In this document: positions 24,956-38,997 of the stretch, one piece after another
How the letters are laid out: every line of letters starts with the position of its first letter
Position numbering within the stretch: position 1 is the stretch's first letter
NCBI GenBank assembly: GCA_038501625.1
Contig: JAZAYU010000011.1
Location: 12,346,849 to 12,410,848, forward strand
Direction of reading: 5' to 3'
DNA from: Corbicula japonica
Lineage: Eukaryota > Mollusca > Bivalvia > Venerida > Cyrenidae
DNA: 64,000 bases
Translations under genes and position numbers: made by a program
Notes under the pieces: model-generated
The model's input: only the letters and a program-made list of their open reading frames with translations
Told to the model about the DNA's origin: nothing
Databases searched by the model: none

Positions 24956-25042
24956 AACAATAGCCTCTACCAAATATAACAAAGAACTCTACCGTTTATA
25001 ACAATGGCCTCTACCGTATATAACAATGCCTCTACTACTAGA
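24956..25042 (+). repeat. Subterminal 22-bp tandem repeats, left end
   Basis: Four imperfect copies of a unit like AACAATGGCCTCTACCGTAT start 46 bases inside the left tip. Such arrays next to a terminus are typical transposase-binding regions of DNA transposons. The mirror copy is at about 38911-38997. Confidence 0.7.
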
Positions 25043-25120
25043 TTGACAATAGGGGGATTAAACAGGTATAATGTAATCATTTAAAATAATTTTAAATTAA
25101 ATGAAACTCATTTGAAAATG

Positions 25121-25121
25121 A

Positions 25122-25170
<49 letters not shown>
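25121..25170. repeat. (ATT)n microsatellite, left arm
   Basis: About 16 ATT units. The mirror tract at about 38787-38832 is one unit shorter. Confidence 0.9.
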
Positions 25171-26727
25171 TTTAGCTGATAAATGCGATTATTTTAGCAG
25201 ATAAATGCGATAAAAGGATTCACTTTTATTTACAACAAAAACGCATCGAAGTGAGCTTTGAAAATACTCATGTAAGTGAGCTTTATTCACTCTTCTATCC
25301 TTTTAATTTATGAAATGGACTCTCTTGTATATCGATTTAATCCAGTTCATCTATTGTGGTGTTTTGCAGAAATTTATTAACTGAATCCTGAACTGTGCGT
25401 AGACCCAGAGCAGACACAAACATCTGGATCAGCTCGGCTTTTTATTATTATTGTAGCAGAGATTACAATAATAGCATTCACATTTATTTACAACAAAAAC
25501 TCATCGAAGTGAGTAGTAAAACTCTCATTGAAGTGAGTTTATTGACCGTTAAATTTATGAAATGGTTTCTTCTTAACGTTTTATTGCAGTATTAAATAAC
25601 GGATGCGTGTACACCACCTTATAAAAATGTAACGATTTTATTCTAAATGTTACTTTCGCAAAATAGTTTATGCGTGTTTGTAGTATTAACACTTTTCATC
25701 AAATAGTGCATTCTTGTTTCTTATTCTTAATAAATAATCAACTATTCCTAATAATCATTCCGAAACTATATTCATTTTTTTTCTTAATTGCACAAGTTTT
25801 AATTCACAACTCAGATGCAAAACTTATTAAATTAGAATTTATAAATATTTTTTACTTAAACATAGAAGATTCGTTTTCACTACGTTATTCTCATATTTAA
25901 CATGTTTAGTATTAATCATAAATATTTGCGACTGGCGCTTGAAGAATCAGTATGTTATTCAAATATTTAAGCGGGCGCAATATTGTGCCTTAATCCTCGC
26001 AGTGAAATGTGGTTGAGTGTTATCCTGTACATAAATAACTTTCGCAAAAACTATTCATACGAATTCTTGAACATACAATGAAACAAATTTTTTTCACTCA
26101 AACATTCGAATCTGTTTATCTTTTCTGCGATTCCATTACAAAAGTTTCATTTTCAAGTAGACCTCAAGTGTGCATTTTTAACATGTATATAATTTAACAA
26201 TAAATATTTGTAATCCCTGTGAATGTTAAGTGGATTAACGCAATAATTGATCCCCGTGAAGTGTTTGTTAAGTGGATTGAGGTAATATTTAATCCGTGTA
26301 CAGTGTAATTAAGTATATCACAAGTATGTGTGAGTGTCCTTAAGTGTGTCTGTCAACCGGGCCCAAAACAAATAATCACGTTTGTCATTAATCCTTATTC
26401 TTGAATGAAAGGGGTTTCTTATTAGCACCAGAAAACATCTGCGTGCAGAAAACAGCCAAATTATTTAAATCGAAAATGCATCGTGTTTGCTAAAGAAAAT
26501 TTGGAATTAATATTGAAAGGACCTGTGCACGAATATATTAAAGGTACATATATATTATTTTATTTCAAATATTTCTGATTTATATATTTATCATTTGCAT
26601 CTACTCCAAACAGAAATGATTAATTCTTTAAAACAATTTAAGATAATGATCGTTAAAATGTATGCGCTTGAAATTGCAGATATTACAGAGAATTAAGCTT
26701 TTCTTTTCTTTTTTTTTGATTTTGTAG

Positions 26728-26849
26728 AAAGAAAAATGGAATGTCAAACATGCGATAAGTGTTTTGCTAATGAATGGAACCGGGGCAGGCATTTTTCTTC
26801 CGTGCATGGCAATATCAATTCTCAATCGCCACAAATCATCCCGCTGTAA
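26728..26849 (+). pseudogene. C2H2 zinc-finger exon in the left arm
   Basis: A polypyrimidine tract and TAG (ending 26727) form a good splice acceptor. Right after it a 37-residue frame starts at ATG 26736 with one classical C2H2 finger: C3-x2-C6, aromatic F10, H19-x4-H24, in the stretch CQTCDKCFANEWNRGRHF. The frame ends at TAA 26847-26849 and is followed by CAA-rich DNA. A single finger after an acceptor suggests the last exon of a former spliced gene. Upstream exons were not found, so it is listed as a remnant. A possible role as a DNA-binding protein of the element is inference. Confidence 0.4.
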
Positions 26850-27060
26850 AAAGCAAAGCCAGGAACCACAAAATCATCGTCAGCAGAAACATCTGCAGTA
26901 TGAACAACTACAACAACAACTACACATTGATCATCATCAGCAGCTGCATAATATGTCAGAAGCAACGAACGCCGAGAACAACAACAGCTACATTAGCAAC
27001 AACAACAACACCATCAGCAACAACAACAACTAGATAATCAACAACAACAACAATTGTCAC
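26850..27060. repeat. CAA/CAG-rich low-complexity tract, left arm
   Basis: Interrupted CAA, CAG and CATCAG triplets would encode Gln/Asn-rich peptides if translated. The mirror tract is at about 36892-37102. Confidence 0.8.
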
Positions 27061-29103
27061 TCCTACTTTCACATCTCATTTATTTCTCAAACATTATTTG
27101 CGTGAGAGTTTTTTTTTAAATTTTTCGATAATCTTTTTATTTATAGAACATGAATAAATTTCCATTTTACCATTTTTGAAAGTAATGTACTTGGTGATAA
27201 ATCATTTTGTTTATATCCTGTGATTCATCTGTAATGACTTCATAAAAATCATTTCTTCGTTTCAAAAATAAAAATACAATTGGTGAATGCGTTGACTTTC
27301 CGTTTATTTCAGTAGGGCACATTAATTGTTTAAGCTTCGTCTTATTTCACCAATCTTGTGCACAAATTAATACTCGTAAATATAATTGTAATGAATGGTG
27401 ATATTCAAATGTGACATAATAACAGCGCGTAGGTCTTTTAATAAACGTCAACAAAAATACTTGCTATCTCGTATTCCATTTCTACATTTTAAGTTAAAGT
27501 ATCAGTCTAATGAACCAATAATTTAACATTAATATTCATAATTTTTCATAAGAACAATAGCTTCAAGATACAATGTTGTCATTAAGGAATTAGTTTGTGA
27601 CTGACACCTAACATATTCGTGTTTTGTAATTTGTCACAATCAAATACATCCAGTGTTAAAGAAAGAATATTCAATGAAAATGATTTGTCATTTAAACAGA
27701 TTAGCTTATCTTTTCTTTCAACACATACTTCGCATAAGCATGCTTTTAATCCTTGTCGAGGCAAGAAGGGGATTATACTCATTTGTATTCATTAGATTTT
27801 GTTGATTTTCTTAATAATACCTAAATGAAGATGAGACTTTATGAAACCAATAAAATATTTGTCTAAAAAAGAATTTTCAGAAAAGTTTATACTGCAATTT
27901 ATGCATATCTATTGCGTCCGATGCGCTCTTTGTTTCCGTTTCATCTATTTCTCTCCCAAATAGAGACAATGTCATTTTTATCTTAGTAAAAATTTTTCCA
28001 GAATAAATAATTGTCTTCTGGTTAAATATGTTTCAATAAAAAAAAATATAAATGAAAATGAAATGTATAAACTATTTCAAATGAAACAGAAAAATGTTGT
28101 GAAAAAAAAATACAACAAAAATAAAATAAAATAAAATAAATAGTTGTTATTTAGGTAACATATATAATTTGTTACAATTGCTTCAGATGTTACTTCTAAC
28201 TTAATTGTAAATTGACTGTTCATCTTTTCATTTAGATCCTACTTGTTAAGGATTTACACCGAATCAACTACCACATTAATAGACAGGATAATTAAAGCAG
28301 CAAATGTCAGACGTTTAAACAGATTACGATAGGAAAACAAACAAGAACACAATTGTTAGCAAAACAAATCATATTCATTTCATTCTAACATATTTCACTG
28401 TAGAAAAGAAAACTTAAATAATTTCTGTGTTTTTTGAGTGTGGTGATTCCTGATATGCATATTTTGCTCTTTTTTTTATATAAATCACCAAAGTTTCACA
28501 TTTCAACTTGTCCAAAATTAAAATGCTCTTTTCACAACAGAGTGGTTTTGATATAAGAACTTTAGACATATAATTTCGGACTTCTAACTAATTTTGATAA
28601 CAAATACAAACTTTATTACTGACACTTAAAGAATAGAATTTTTTATTAATTATTTGCATATGTTTAGCAGATACTGGTTGTGTTTTATACTCCTAATAAA
28701 AGATTGCAATTTGTCAAGAAACCCATTAATAAGACTCTGCCGATAATTACAATTTAAGGCATTCGTCCCTGGTTAAATAACATACAGTGATAAATATTTT
28801 ATCATTCATGCATTAAGATTAGCTTATCTTTTATAACAACAACAACAACAAACAACAACTTTGATTACAACTTTCACATTTTCAAGCAGGTTTCAAGTGT
28901 GCTTTTAATCCTGATCATTAAAAGAAATGGGATTTGTATTGTTATTATCACAATTGTACTCCACTTTTCATCTATTAGACAATGTTTATTGTAAACTCCA
29001 GAAAAAAGTCTATTCACAAATTTTATGCAACATAAACAAATTTAATCAAACTATTCATTTAAAATCATCACAATAGCCATTGTTTGTAAACGGTTACCAG
29101 TAT

Positions 29104-29330
29104 GATAACATACGCGATCGAAAGCGGGAAGGACATGAAAATTGAATGCTCCGTAGAAAAAGTGAAAAATTGATGTTTTGGTAATATGTTGAAGATTGTG
29201 ATTACTCTTCTGCTAACCATATGTGTTTTTTCCTTGTCTTTTCTGTTTATTGTATTATGGCTTTAAACATTGTATTATGTTTTATGCTGGAATAAACTGA
29301 TACTGATAGTGATACTGAACATAATACCGA
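29104..29330 (+). mobile_element. LINE-like 3' tail fragment in the left arm
   Basis: The stretch ends ...GCTGGAATAAACTGATACTG followed by imperfect GATACTG repeats, a pattern I associate with 3' ends of CR1-like non-LTR elements. No reverse-transcriptase frame is attached. Mirror copy at about 34622-34848. Confidence 0.35.
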
Positions 29331-31026
29331 CCACTACTCAATCGATAGGGTATTCAATATTTTGCGGATAGGCACTGTCACGATACGGGGTTACTTTCCA
29401 GCGTGGGTGTATAATTAGTGATCTGTCGTTATGATTGTTTGTTCTATTCAAGAAGGAAATCCGAATTTGCCTCATAGTAAATTCAAATGTATCTGAAAAG
29501 AATTGTTTGCGTACGTTTTAACATTCGTTTCTATCTAGCTAGACAAAATTAAAATTTTTTAATAGCATTTCAAATTTAAAGTAAATTAAACCTTATTTCA
29601 ATGTTGTTTGTTTTTAACACCTCTCTTCTTGTATGCTCATTTATATTCAGTTTTATCATAGCTTTAAAATTTTAACTCTTAAAGTTTTTAGAGTTTCCTA
29701 TGTAATTAATATTTTAATTTCTTTTAACTGATATAATTGTTATTTTGCTTTTAAGTAATATAATTTTTATTTGGTATTGAAGTCTTATTTTATCATTCCA
29801 TTCAAATTATATTTTCAGAATAGATACTTTATAATTTCATATTTCTTTCATACATCATTTATCTTATTATTTGCTCGTCTATTATTATCAAAACTATTAT
29901 ATTACTTTTGGATCTTGTGGTTGTTGTTATTTTCTAGCACGTTAAATGAAATGAAAAGTTTGAAATATAAATCGTTGTTTTCAATATCGTGTTAAGGAAA
30001 AGTGTCACTTACCCTTTTGAAAGTGTGTTTCTTCTCACATAAGATTTAAAAGATTCACAATTAAAAATAATGTGATTAAAAGTATGCTGTCACTGTAAGA
30101 ACAATTTAGAAACAACAATTTGTCATTTTTGTACTTTTCATACAAAAACATTCAGACAACTCAACAGTAAAAAGGATAACATGGTGTATTACTCATTTTT
30201 GCATAATTACAATTTAGTTTCAAATTTCAGTAAGTAAACCACTTACTCACTTCAATTTTTTTTTATTCAACCTTTATTATGTCATGATCATTCAGTTTTG
30301 ATAGTTAACACTTTCCGCAAAATAGTAAATTTCTTTTTTGGGTTTTTAGCGATTTTTGTTGACGGCTATCCAAAACAGATGTTTTCGTTTGATGGAAACC
30401 GAAACCATGTTGTTCATGTGGAATTAAATTACAAAATGAATACTATTGTTTTGTATAATTTCAAAGTGCGCTTATTCATGTCAGTCTTAAGACAAAGTCT
30501 CGATAAAGTGTTATGCGAAGCTGTGTGTATTTGTTAATTCTTTCCGCTCATATTCTTTAAGCTGATTTCAATTTTAACACATTCCGTTTCGAGGCAGCAT
30601 CCTGTTGAGTTCTCTTTTTGTGTTTAATTTTTATAGTGTCTTTTGATAATATTGTAAACGAATGCCCTCTTTGAACCCCCTTTCTCCCTGGATGTTTGCT
30701 TAGTTGTTGTTTTTTTTAATGTGGCTATTTATAGCATTACTTTTTCACGTTTTAATAAAGTATTCGACATTTTGTGATGTCAAAATAATCTAGTTTTCAA
30801 ATTTTAACTATCTTTTATTACAAAACATTAAGAAAATAATATCATTATAGTTAATTTTCATTTTTAAAGGAATTACATGTATCGATTATAATACCAACAG
30901 CATATAATATGCTAATAAGAGTTGTTTTGTGAAATTTTATTTGTTGTTTTTCATGTCAATTTCATTTTTAATTATACAAACTTAGTGATTAATAAAGCTG
31001 TTTGTGAAAATGTATTTTAAGTTTGT

Positions 31027-31368
31027 TTGTTGTTGTTGTTTATTGTCAATTTTATTCTTGTCATACACATGTGGTTTTTAATAGTGTGTTCTCGTCATTA
31101 CTGTGGAGGATCAGTTTTAAATTTGATCGAAATCAAAATATCATTTTTATATTTAAAATTCGAAATAAAAAATTATCAAGTTCAGGTTGTTGCATATGAA
31201 TATGTTCTATTAAACCGAGCCTTCGATATGTTCATATTTTTATTTTGTCCGAATTTCATGTCATTGAAATCTTCTTCAACCCTTCGGATTTGTTTCTATT
31301 CATTACATAATTTTCGATCTGTATCAAATTTACGTAAACATTTAATAGTTCATATATATGAGACATAA
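31027..31368 (+). pseudogene. Degenerate C2H2-finger frame, left arm
   Basis: A 113-codon frame ends with a recognisable finger half: F-x5-L-x2-H-x3-H in NFRSVSNLRKHLIVH. The first cysteine of the knuckle is kept (ICFYSLHNF) but the second is serine, so the site is broken. The rest is hydrophobic and AT-driven. Most likely a decayed finger gene fragment. Confidence 0.3.
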
Positions 31369-32582
31369 AAATGTTTGCACATTCAACTTGAGGTTATCAA
31401 CTGTTTTTGGTTATTTTCTGTTCAGCAAGACGTAATTTAAATTTCTAATCAGTATTTTAAATGTAAACTTAAAAAGATTCTCCTTCGAAGTGAGATTTTT
31501 TCACCCAAACATATGTTTCTTCATTTTATTATCATAGCATGATTTTCATATCTTTAAATGTTTAATGTTTTATAATTATTTAAATGTTTCCTTTGTATTT
31601 GATATTGTTGTGTTTGTTTTATTTACATTTCCTTCATACTTTCAGTTTATTATATTATTTACCCTATTTTTAAATCAAATTAGTGATTTCAAACTATAAC
31701 TATTCAGTCTCATTGTATATGTTATTTACATCATGTGTCATTCAATACAACTTATGTTTCATTTAATATCCTTTTTATTGAATTTACTTCTTGCCTTTTT
31801 ATTATAATTTTTTTATCATTTTGTTTTGTTCATTTAGTATATTTGTTCTATAAGTTTTATTAATGCTAATGCAATTAATACATGTATGATTAAGTAAATA
31901 ATTTTCCTTTATCCATTTCTTATAAAAACATTTGTATCGGATAAGATCCAAAAACGTGTACCAAAGACATGTAACAAAATAAAAAGAAAGTACACGTTTT
32001 TGGATCTTATCCGATACAAATGTTTTTATAAGAAATGGATAAAGGAAAATTATTTACTTAATCATACATGTATTAATTGCATTAGCATTAATAAAACTTA
32101 TAGAACAAATATACTAAATGAACAAAACAAAATGATAAAAAAATTATAATAAAAAGGCAAGAAGTAAATTCAATAAAAAGGATATTAAATGAAACATAAG
32201 TTGTATTGAATGACACATGATGTAAATAACATATACAATGAGACTGAATAGTTATAGTTTGAAATCACTAATTTGATTTAAAAATAGGGTAAATAATATA
32301 ATAAACTGAAAGTATGAAGGAAATGTAAATAAAACAAACACAACAATATCAAATACAAAGGAAACATTTAAATAATTATAAAACATTAAACATTTAAAGA
32401 TATGAAAATCATGCTATGATAATAAAATGAAGAAACATATGTTTGGGTGAAAAAATCTCACTTCGAAGGAGAATCTTTTTAAGTTTACATTTAAAATACT
32501 GATTAGAAATTTAAATTACGTCTTGCTGAACAGAAAATAACCAAAAACAGTTGATAACCTCAAGTTGAATGTGCAAACATTT

Positions 32583-32924
32583 TTATGTCTCATATATATG
32601 AACTATTAAATGTTTACGTAAATTTGATACAGATCGAAAATTATGTAATGAATAGAAACAAATCCGAAGGGTTGAAGAAGATTTCAATGACATGAAATTC
32701 GGACAAAATAAAAATATGAACATATCGAAGGCTCGGTTTAATAGAACATATTCATATGCAACAACCTGAACTTGATAATTTTTTATTTCGAATTTTAAAT
32801 ATAAAAATGATATTTTGATTTCGATCAAATTTAAAACTGATCCTCCACAGTAATGACGAGAACACACTATTAAAAACCACATGTGTATGACAAGAATAAA
32901 ATTGACAATAAACAACAACAACAA
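32583..32924 (-). pseudogene. Degenerate C2H2-finger frame, right arm (mirror copy)
   Basis: Identical 113-codon translation to 31027-31368 on the opposite strand, with the same broken second cysteine. Confidence 0.3.
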
Positions 32925-34621
32925 ACAAACTTAAAATACATTTTCACAAACAGCTTTATTAATCACTAAGTTTGTATAATTAAAAATGAAATTGACATGA
33001 AAAACAACAAATAAAATTTCACAAAACAACTCTTATTAGCATATTATATGCTGTTGGTATTATAATCGATACATGTAATTCCTTTAAAAATGAAAATTAA
33101 CTATAATGATATTATTTTCTTAATGTTTTGTAATAAAAGATAGTTAAAATTTGAAAACTAGATTATTTTGACATCACAAAATGTCGAATACTTTATTAAA
33201 ACGTGAAAAAGTAATGCTATAAATAGCCACATTAAAAAAAAACAACAACTAAGCAAACATCCAGGGAGAAAGGGGGTTCAAAGAGGGCATTCGTTTACAA
33301 TATTATCAAAAGACACTATAAAAATTAAACACAAAAAGAGAACTCAACAGGATGCTGCCTCGAAACGGAATGTGTTAAAATTGAAATCAGCTTAAAGAAT
33401 ATGAGCGGAAAGAATTAACAAATACACACAGCTTCGCATAACACTTTATCGAGACTTTGTCTTAAGACTGACATGAATAAGCGCACTTTGAAATTATACA
33501 AAACAATAGTATTCATTTTGTAATTTAATTCCACATGAACAACATGGTTTCGGTTTCCATCAAACGAAAACATCTGTTTTGGATAGCCGTCAACAAAAAT
33601 CGCTAAAAACCCAAAAAAGAAATTTACTATTTTGCGGAAAGTGTTAACTATCAAAACTGAATGATCATGACATAATAAAGGTTGAATAAAAAAAAATTGA
33701 AGTGAGTAAGTGGTTTACTTACTGAAATTTGAAACTAAATTGTAATTATGCAAAAATGAGTAATACACCATGTTATCCTTTTTACTGTTGAGTTGTCTGA
33801 ATGTTTTTGTATGAAAAGTACAAAAATGACAAATTGTTGTTTCTAAATTGTTCTTACAGTGACAGCATACTTTTAATCACATTATTTTTAATTGTGAATC
33901 TTTTAAATCTTATGTGAGAAGAAACACACTTTCAAAAGGGTAAGTGACACTTTTCCTTAACACGATATTGAAAACAACGATTTATATTTCAAACTTTTCA
34001 TTTCATTTAACGTGCTAGAAAATAACAACAACCACAAGATCCAAAAGTAATATAATAGTTTTGATAATAATAGACGAGCAAATAATAAGATAAATGATGT
34101 ATGAAAGAAATATGAAATTATAAAGTATCAATTCTGAAAATATAATTTGAATGGAATGATAAAATAAGACTTCAATACCAAATAAAAATTATATTACTTA
34201 AAAGCAAAATAACAATTATATCAGTTAAAAGAAATTAAAATATTAATTACATAGGAAACTCTAAAAACTTTAAGAGTTAAAATTTTAAAGCTATGATAAA
34301 ACTGAATATAAATGAGCATACAAGAAGAGAGGTGTTAAAAACAAACAACATTGAAATAAGGTTTAATTTACTTTAAATTTGAAATGCTATTAAAAAATTT
34401 TAATTTTGTCTAGCTAGATAGAAACGAATGTTAAAACGTACGCAAACAATTCTTTTCAGATACATTTGAATTTACTATGAGGCAAATTCGGATTTCCTTC
34501 TTGAATAGAACAAACAATCATAACGACAGATCACTAATTATACACCCACGCTGGAAAGTAACCCCGTATCGTGACAGTGCCTATCCGCAAAATATTGAAT
34601 ACCCTATCGATTGAGTAGTGG

Positions 34622-34848
34622 TCGGTATTATGTTCAGTATCACTATCAGTATCAGTTTATTCCAGCATAAAACATAATACAATGTTTAAAGCCATAATAC
34701 AATAAACAGAAAAGACAAGGAAAAAACACATATGGTTAGCAGAAGAGTAATCACAATCTTCAACATATTACCAAAACATCAATTTTTCACTTTTTCTACG
34801 GAGCATTCAATTTTCATGTCCTTCCCGCTTTCGATCGCGTATGTTATC
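34622..34848 (-). mobile_element. LINE-like 3' tail fragment in the right arm
   Basis: Mirror copy of the left-arm fragment, with the same imperfect CAGTATC tail repeats. Confidence 0.35.
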
Positions 34849-37102
34849 ATACTGGTAACCGTTTACAAACAATGGCTATTGTGATGATTTTAAATGAATA
34901 GTTTGATTAAATTTGTTTATGTTGCATAAAATTTGTGAATAGACTTTTTTCTGGAGTTTACAATAAACATTGTCTAATAGATGAAAAGTGGAGTACAATT
35001 GTGATAATAACAATACAAATCCCATTTCTTTTAATGATCAGGATTAAAAGCACACTTGAAACCTGCTTGAAAATGTGAAAGTTGTAATCAAAGTTGTTGT
35101 TTGTTGTTGTTGTTGTTATAAAAGATAAGCTAATCTTAATGCATGAATGATAAAATATTTATCACTGTATGTTATTTAACCAGGGACGAATGCCTTAAAT
35201 TGTAATTATCGGCAGAGTCTTATTAATGGGTTTCTTGACAAATTGCAATCTTTTATTAGGAGTATAAAACACAACCAGTATCTGCTAAACATATGCAAAT
35301 AATTAATAAAAAATTCTATTCTTTAAGTGTCAGTAATAAAGTTTGTATTTGTTATCAAAATTAGTTAGAAGTCCGAAATTATATGTCTAAAGTTCTTATA
35401 TCAAAACCACTCTGTTGTGAAAAGAGCATTTTAATTTTGGACAAGTTGAAATGTGAAACTTTGGTGATTTATATAAAAAAAAGAGCAAAATATGCATATC
35501 AGGAATCACCACACTCAAAAAACACAGAAATTATTTAAGTTTTCTTTTCTACAGTGAAATATGTTAGAATGAAATGAATATGATTTGTTTTGCTAACAAT
35601 TGTGTTCTTGTTTGTTTTCCTATCGTAATCTGTTTAAACGTCTGACATTTGCTGCTTTAATTATCCTGTCTATTAATGTGGTAGTTGATTCGGTGTAAAT
35701 CCTTAACAAGTAGGATCTAAATGAAAAGATGAACAGTCAATTTACAATTAAGTTAGAAGTAACATCTGAAGCAATTGTAACAAATTATATATGTTACCTA
35801 AATAACAACTATTTATTTTATTTTATTTTATTTTTGTTGTATTTTTTTTTCACAACATTTTTCTGTTTCATTTGAAATAGTTTATACATTTCATTTTCAT
35901 TTATATTTTTTTTTATTGAAACATATTTAACCAGAAGACAATTATTTATTCTGGAAAAATTTTTACTAAGATAAAAATGACATTGTCTCTATTTGGGAGA
36001 GAAATAGATGAAACGGAAACAAAGAGCGCATCGGACGCAATAGATATGCATAAATTGCAGTATAAACTTTTCTGAAAATTCTTTTTTAGACAAATATTTT
36101 ATTGGTTTCATAAAGTCTCATCTTCATTTAGGTATTATTAAGAAAATCAACAAAATCTAATGAATACAAATGAGTATAATCCCCTTCTTGCCTCGACAAG
36201 GATTAAAAGCATGCTTATGCGAAGTATGTGTTGAAAGAAAAGATAAGCTAATCTGTTTAAATGACAAATCATTTTCATTGAATATTCTTTCTTTAACACT
36301 GGATGTATTTGATTGTGACAAATTACAAAACACGAATATGTTAGGTGTCAGTCACAAACTAATTCCTTAATGACAACATTGTATCTTGAAGCTATTGTTC
36401 TTATGAAAAATTATGAATATTAATGTTAAATTATTGGTTCATTAGACTGATACTTTAACTTAAAATGTAGAAATGGAATACGAGATAGCAAGTATTTTTG
36501 TTGACGTTTATTAAAAGACCTACGCGCTGTTATTATGTCACATTTGAATATCACCATTCATTACAATTATATTTACGAGTATTAATTTGTGCACAAGATT
36601 GGTGAAATAAGACGAAGCTTAAACAATTAATGTGCCCTACTGAAATAAACGGAAAGTCAACGCATTCACCAATTGTATTTTTATTTTTGAAACGAAGAAA
36701 TGATTTTTATGAAGTCATTACAGATGAATCACAGGATATAAACAAAATGATTTATCACCAAGTACATTACTTTCAAAAATGGTAAAATGGAAATTTATTC
36801 ATGTTCTATAAATAAAAAGATTATCGAAAAATTTAAAAAAAAACTCTCACGCAAATAATGTTTGAGAAATAAATGAGATGTGAAAGTAGGAGTGACAATT
36901 GTTGTTGTTGTTGATTATCTAGTTGTTGTTGTTGCTGATGGTGTTGTTGTTGTTGCTAATGTAGCTGTTGTTGTTCTCGGCGTTCGTTGCTTCTGACATA
37001 TTATGCAGCTGCTGATGATGATCAATGTGTAGTTGTTGTTGTAGTTGTTCATACTGCAGATGTTTCTGCTGACGATGATTTTGTGGTTCCTGGCTTTGCT
37101 TT

Positions 37103-37225
37103 TTACAGCGGGATGATTTGTGGCGATTGAGAATTGATATTGCCATGCACGGAAGAAAAATGCCTGCCCCGGTTCCATTCATTAGCAAAACACTTATCGC
37201 ATGTTTGACATTCCATTTTTCTTTC
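37103..37225 (-). pseudogene. C2H2 zinc-finger exon in the right arm (mirror copy)
   Basis: Same finger as in the left arm, ATG at 37216 and stop at 37103-37105. The pyrimidine tract before the acceptor is interrupted by an A here, and the frame stays open further upstream to 37291. Confidence 0.4.
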
Positions 37226-38785
37226 TACAAAATCAAAATAAAAAGAAAAGAAAAGCTTAATTCTCTGTAATATCTGCAATTTCAAGCGCATACATTTTAA
37301 CGATCATTATCTTAAATTGTTTTAAAGAATTAATCATTTCTGTTTGGAGTAGATGCAAATGATAAATATATAAATCAGAAATATTTGAAATAAAATAATA
37401 TATATGTACCTTTAATATATTCGTGCACAGGTCCTTTCAATATTAATTCCAAATTTTCTTTAGCAAACACGATGCATTTTCGATTTAAATAATTTGGCTG
37501 TTTTCTGCACGCAGATGTTTTCTGGTGCTAATAAGAAACCCCTTTCATTCAAGAATAAGGATTAATGACAAACGTGATTATTTGTTTTGGGCCCGGTTGA
37601 CAGACACACTTAAGGACACTCACACATACTTGTGATATACTTAATTACACTGTACACGGATTAAATATTACCTCAATCCACTTAACAAACACTTCACGGG
37701 GATCAATTATTGCGTTAATCCACTTAACATTCACAGGGATTACAAATATTTATTGTTAAATTATATACATGTTAAAAATGCACACTTGAGGTCTACTTGA
37801 AAATGAAACTTTTGTAATGGAATCGCAGAAAAGATAAACAGATTCGAATGTTTGAGTGAAAAAAAATTTGTTTCATTGTATGTTCAAGAATTCGTATGAA
37901 TAGTTTTTGCGAAAGTTATTTATGTACAGGATAACACTCAACCACATTTCACTGCGAGGATTAAGGCACAATATTGCGCCCGCTTAAATATTTGAATAAC
38001 ATACTGATTCTTCAAGCGCCAGTCGCAAATATTTATGATTAATACTAAACATGTTAAATATGAGAATAACGTAGTGAAAACGAATCTTCTATGTTTAAGT
38101 AAAAAATATTTATAAATTCTAATTTAATAAGTTTTGCATCTGAGTTGTGAATTAAAACTTGTGCAATTAAGAAAAAAAAAATGAATATAGTTTCGGAATG
38201 ATTATTAGGAATAGTTGATTATTTATTAAGAATAAGAAACAAGAATGCACTATTTGATGAAAAGTGTTAATACTACAAACACGCATAAACTATTTTGCGA
38301 AAGTAACATTTAGAATAAAATCGTTACATTTTTATAAGGTGGTGTACACGCATCCGTTATTTAATACTGCAATAAAACGTTAAGAAGAAACCATTTCATA
38401 AATTTAACGGTCAATAAACTCACTTCAATGAGAGTTTTACTACTCACTTCGATGAGTTTTTGTTGTAAATAAATGTGAATGCTATTATTGTAATCTCTGC
38501 TACAATAATAATAAAAAGCCGAGCTGATCCAGATGTTTGTGTCTGCTCTGGGTCTACGCACAGTTCAGGATTCAGTTAATAAATTTCTGCAAAACACCAC
38601 AATAGATGAACTGGATTAAATCGATATACAAGAGAGTCCATTTCATAAATTAAAAGGATAGAAGAGTGAATAAAGCTCACTTACATGAGTATTTTCAAAG
38701 CTCACTTCGATGCGTTTTTGTTGTAAATAAAAGTGAATCCTTTTATCGCATTTATCTGCTAAAATAATCGCATTTATCAGCTAAA

Positions 38786-38786
<1 letters not shown>

Positions 38787-38831
<45 letters not shown>

Positions 38832-38832
38832 T
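38787..38832. repeat. (AAT)n microsatellite, right arm
   Basis: Mirror of the left-arm ATT tract, with a three-base length difference. Confidence 0.9.
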
Positions 38833-38910
38833 CATTTTCAAATGAGTTTCATTTAATTTAAAATTATTTTAAATGATTACATTATACCTGTTTAATCCCC
38901 CTATTGTCAA

Positions 38911-38997
38911 TCTAGTAGTAGAGGCATTGTTATATACGGTAGAGGCCATTGTTATAAACGGTAGAGTTCTTTGTTATATTTGGTAGAGGCTATTGTT
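38911..38997 (-). repeat. Subterminal 22-bp tandem repeats, right end
   Basis: Mirror image of the left subterminal array, reading as TATACGGTAGAGGCCATTGT-type units, 46 bases from the right tip. Confidence 0.7.

Larger units (their letters stand above)
24910..31961 (+). repeat. Left arm of the giant inverted repeat
   Basis: AT-rich arm with no long frame. It contains four 22-bp subterminal repeats, an (ATT)n tract, a pair of diverged direct repeats near 25225 and 25486, a C2H2 finger exon (26728-26849), CAA-rich low-complexity DNA, a fragment of a dispersed repeat family (around 28434-28470), a LINE-like 3' tail (about 29104-29330) and a degenerate finger (31027-31368). Confidence 0.9.

Noticed and set aside
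25121..25170. ATT tract as the end of the giant element
   Set aside because: The mirror symmetry and matching sequence continue beyond it to 24910, where the TSD sits.
30298..30537. 79-codon frame present in both arms of the giant element
   Set aside because: Its duplication only reflects the palindrome, not selection; no motif is visible.
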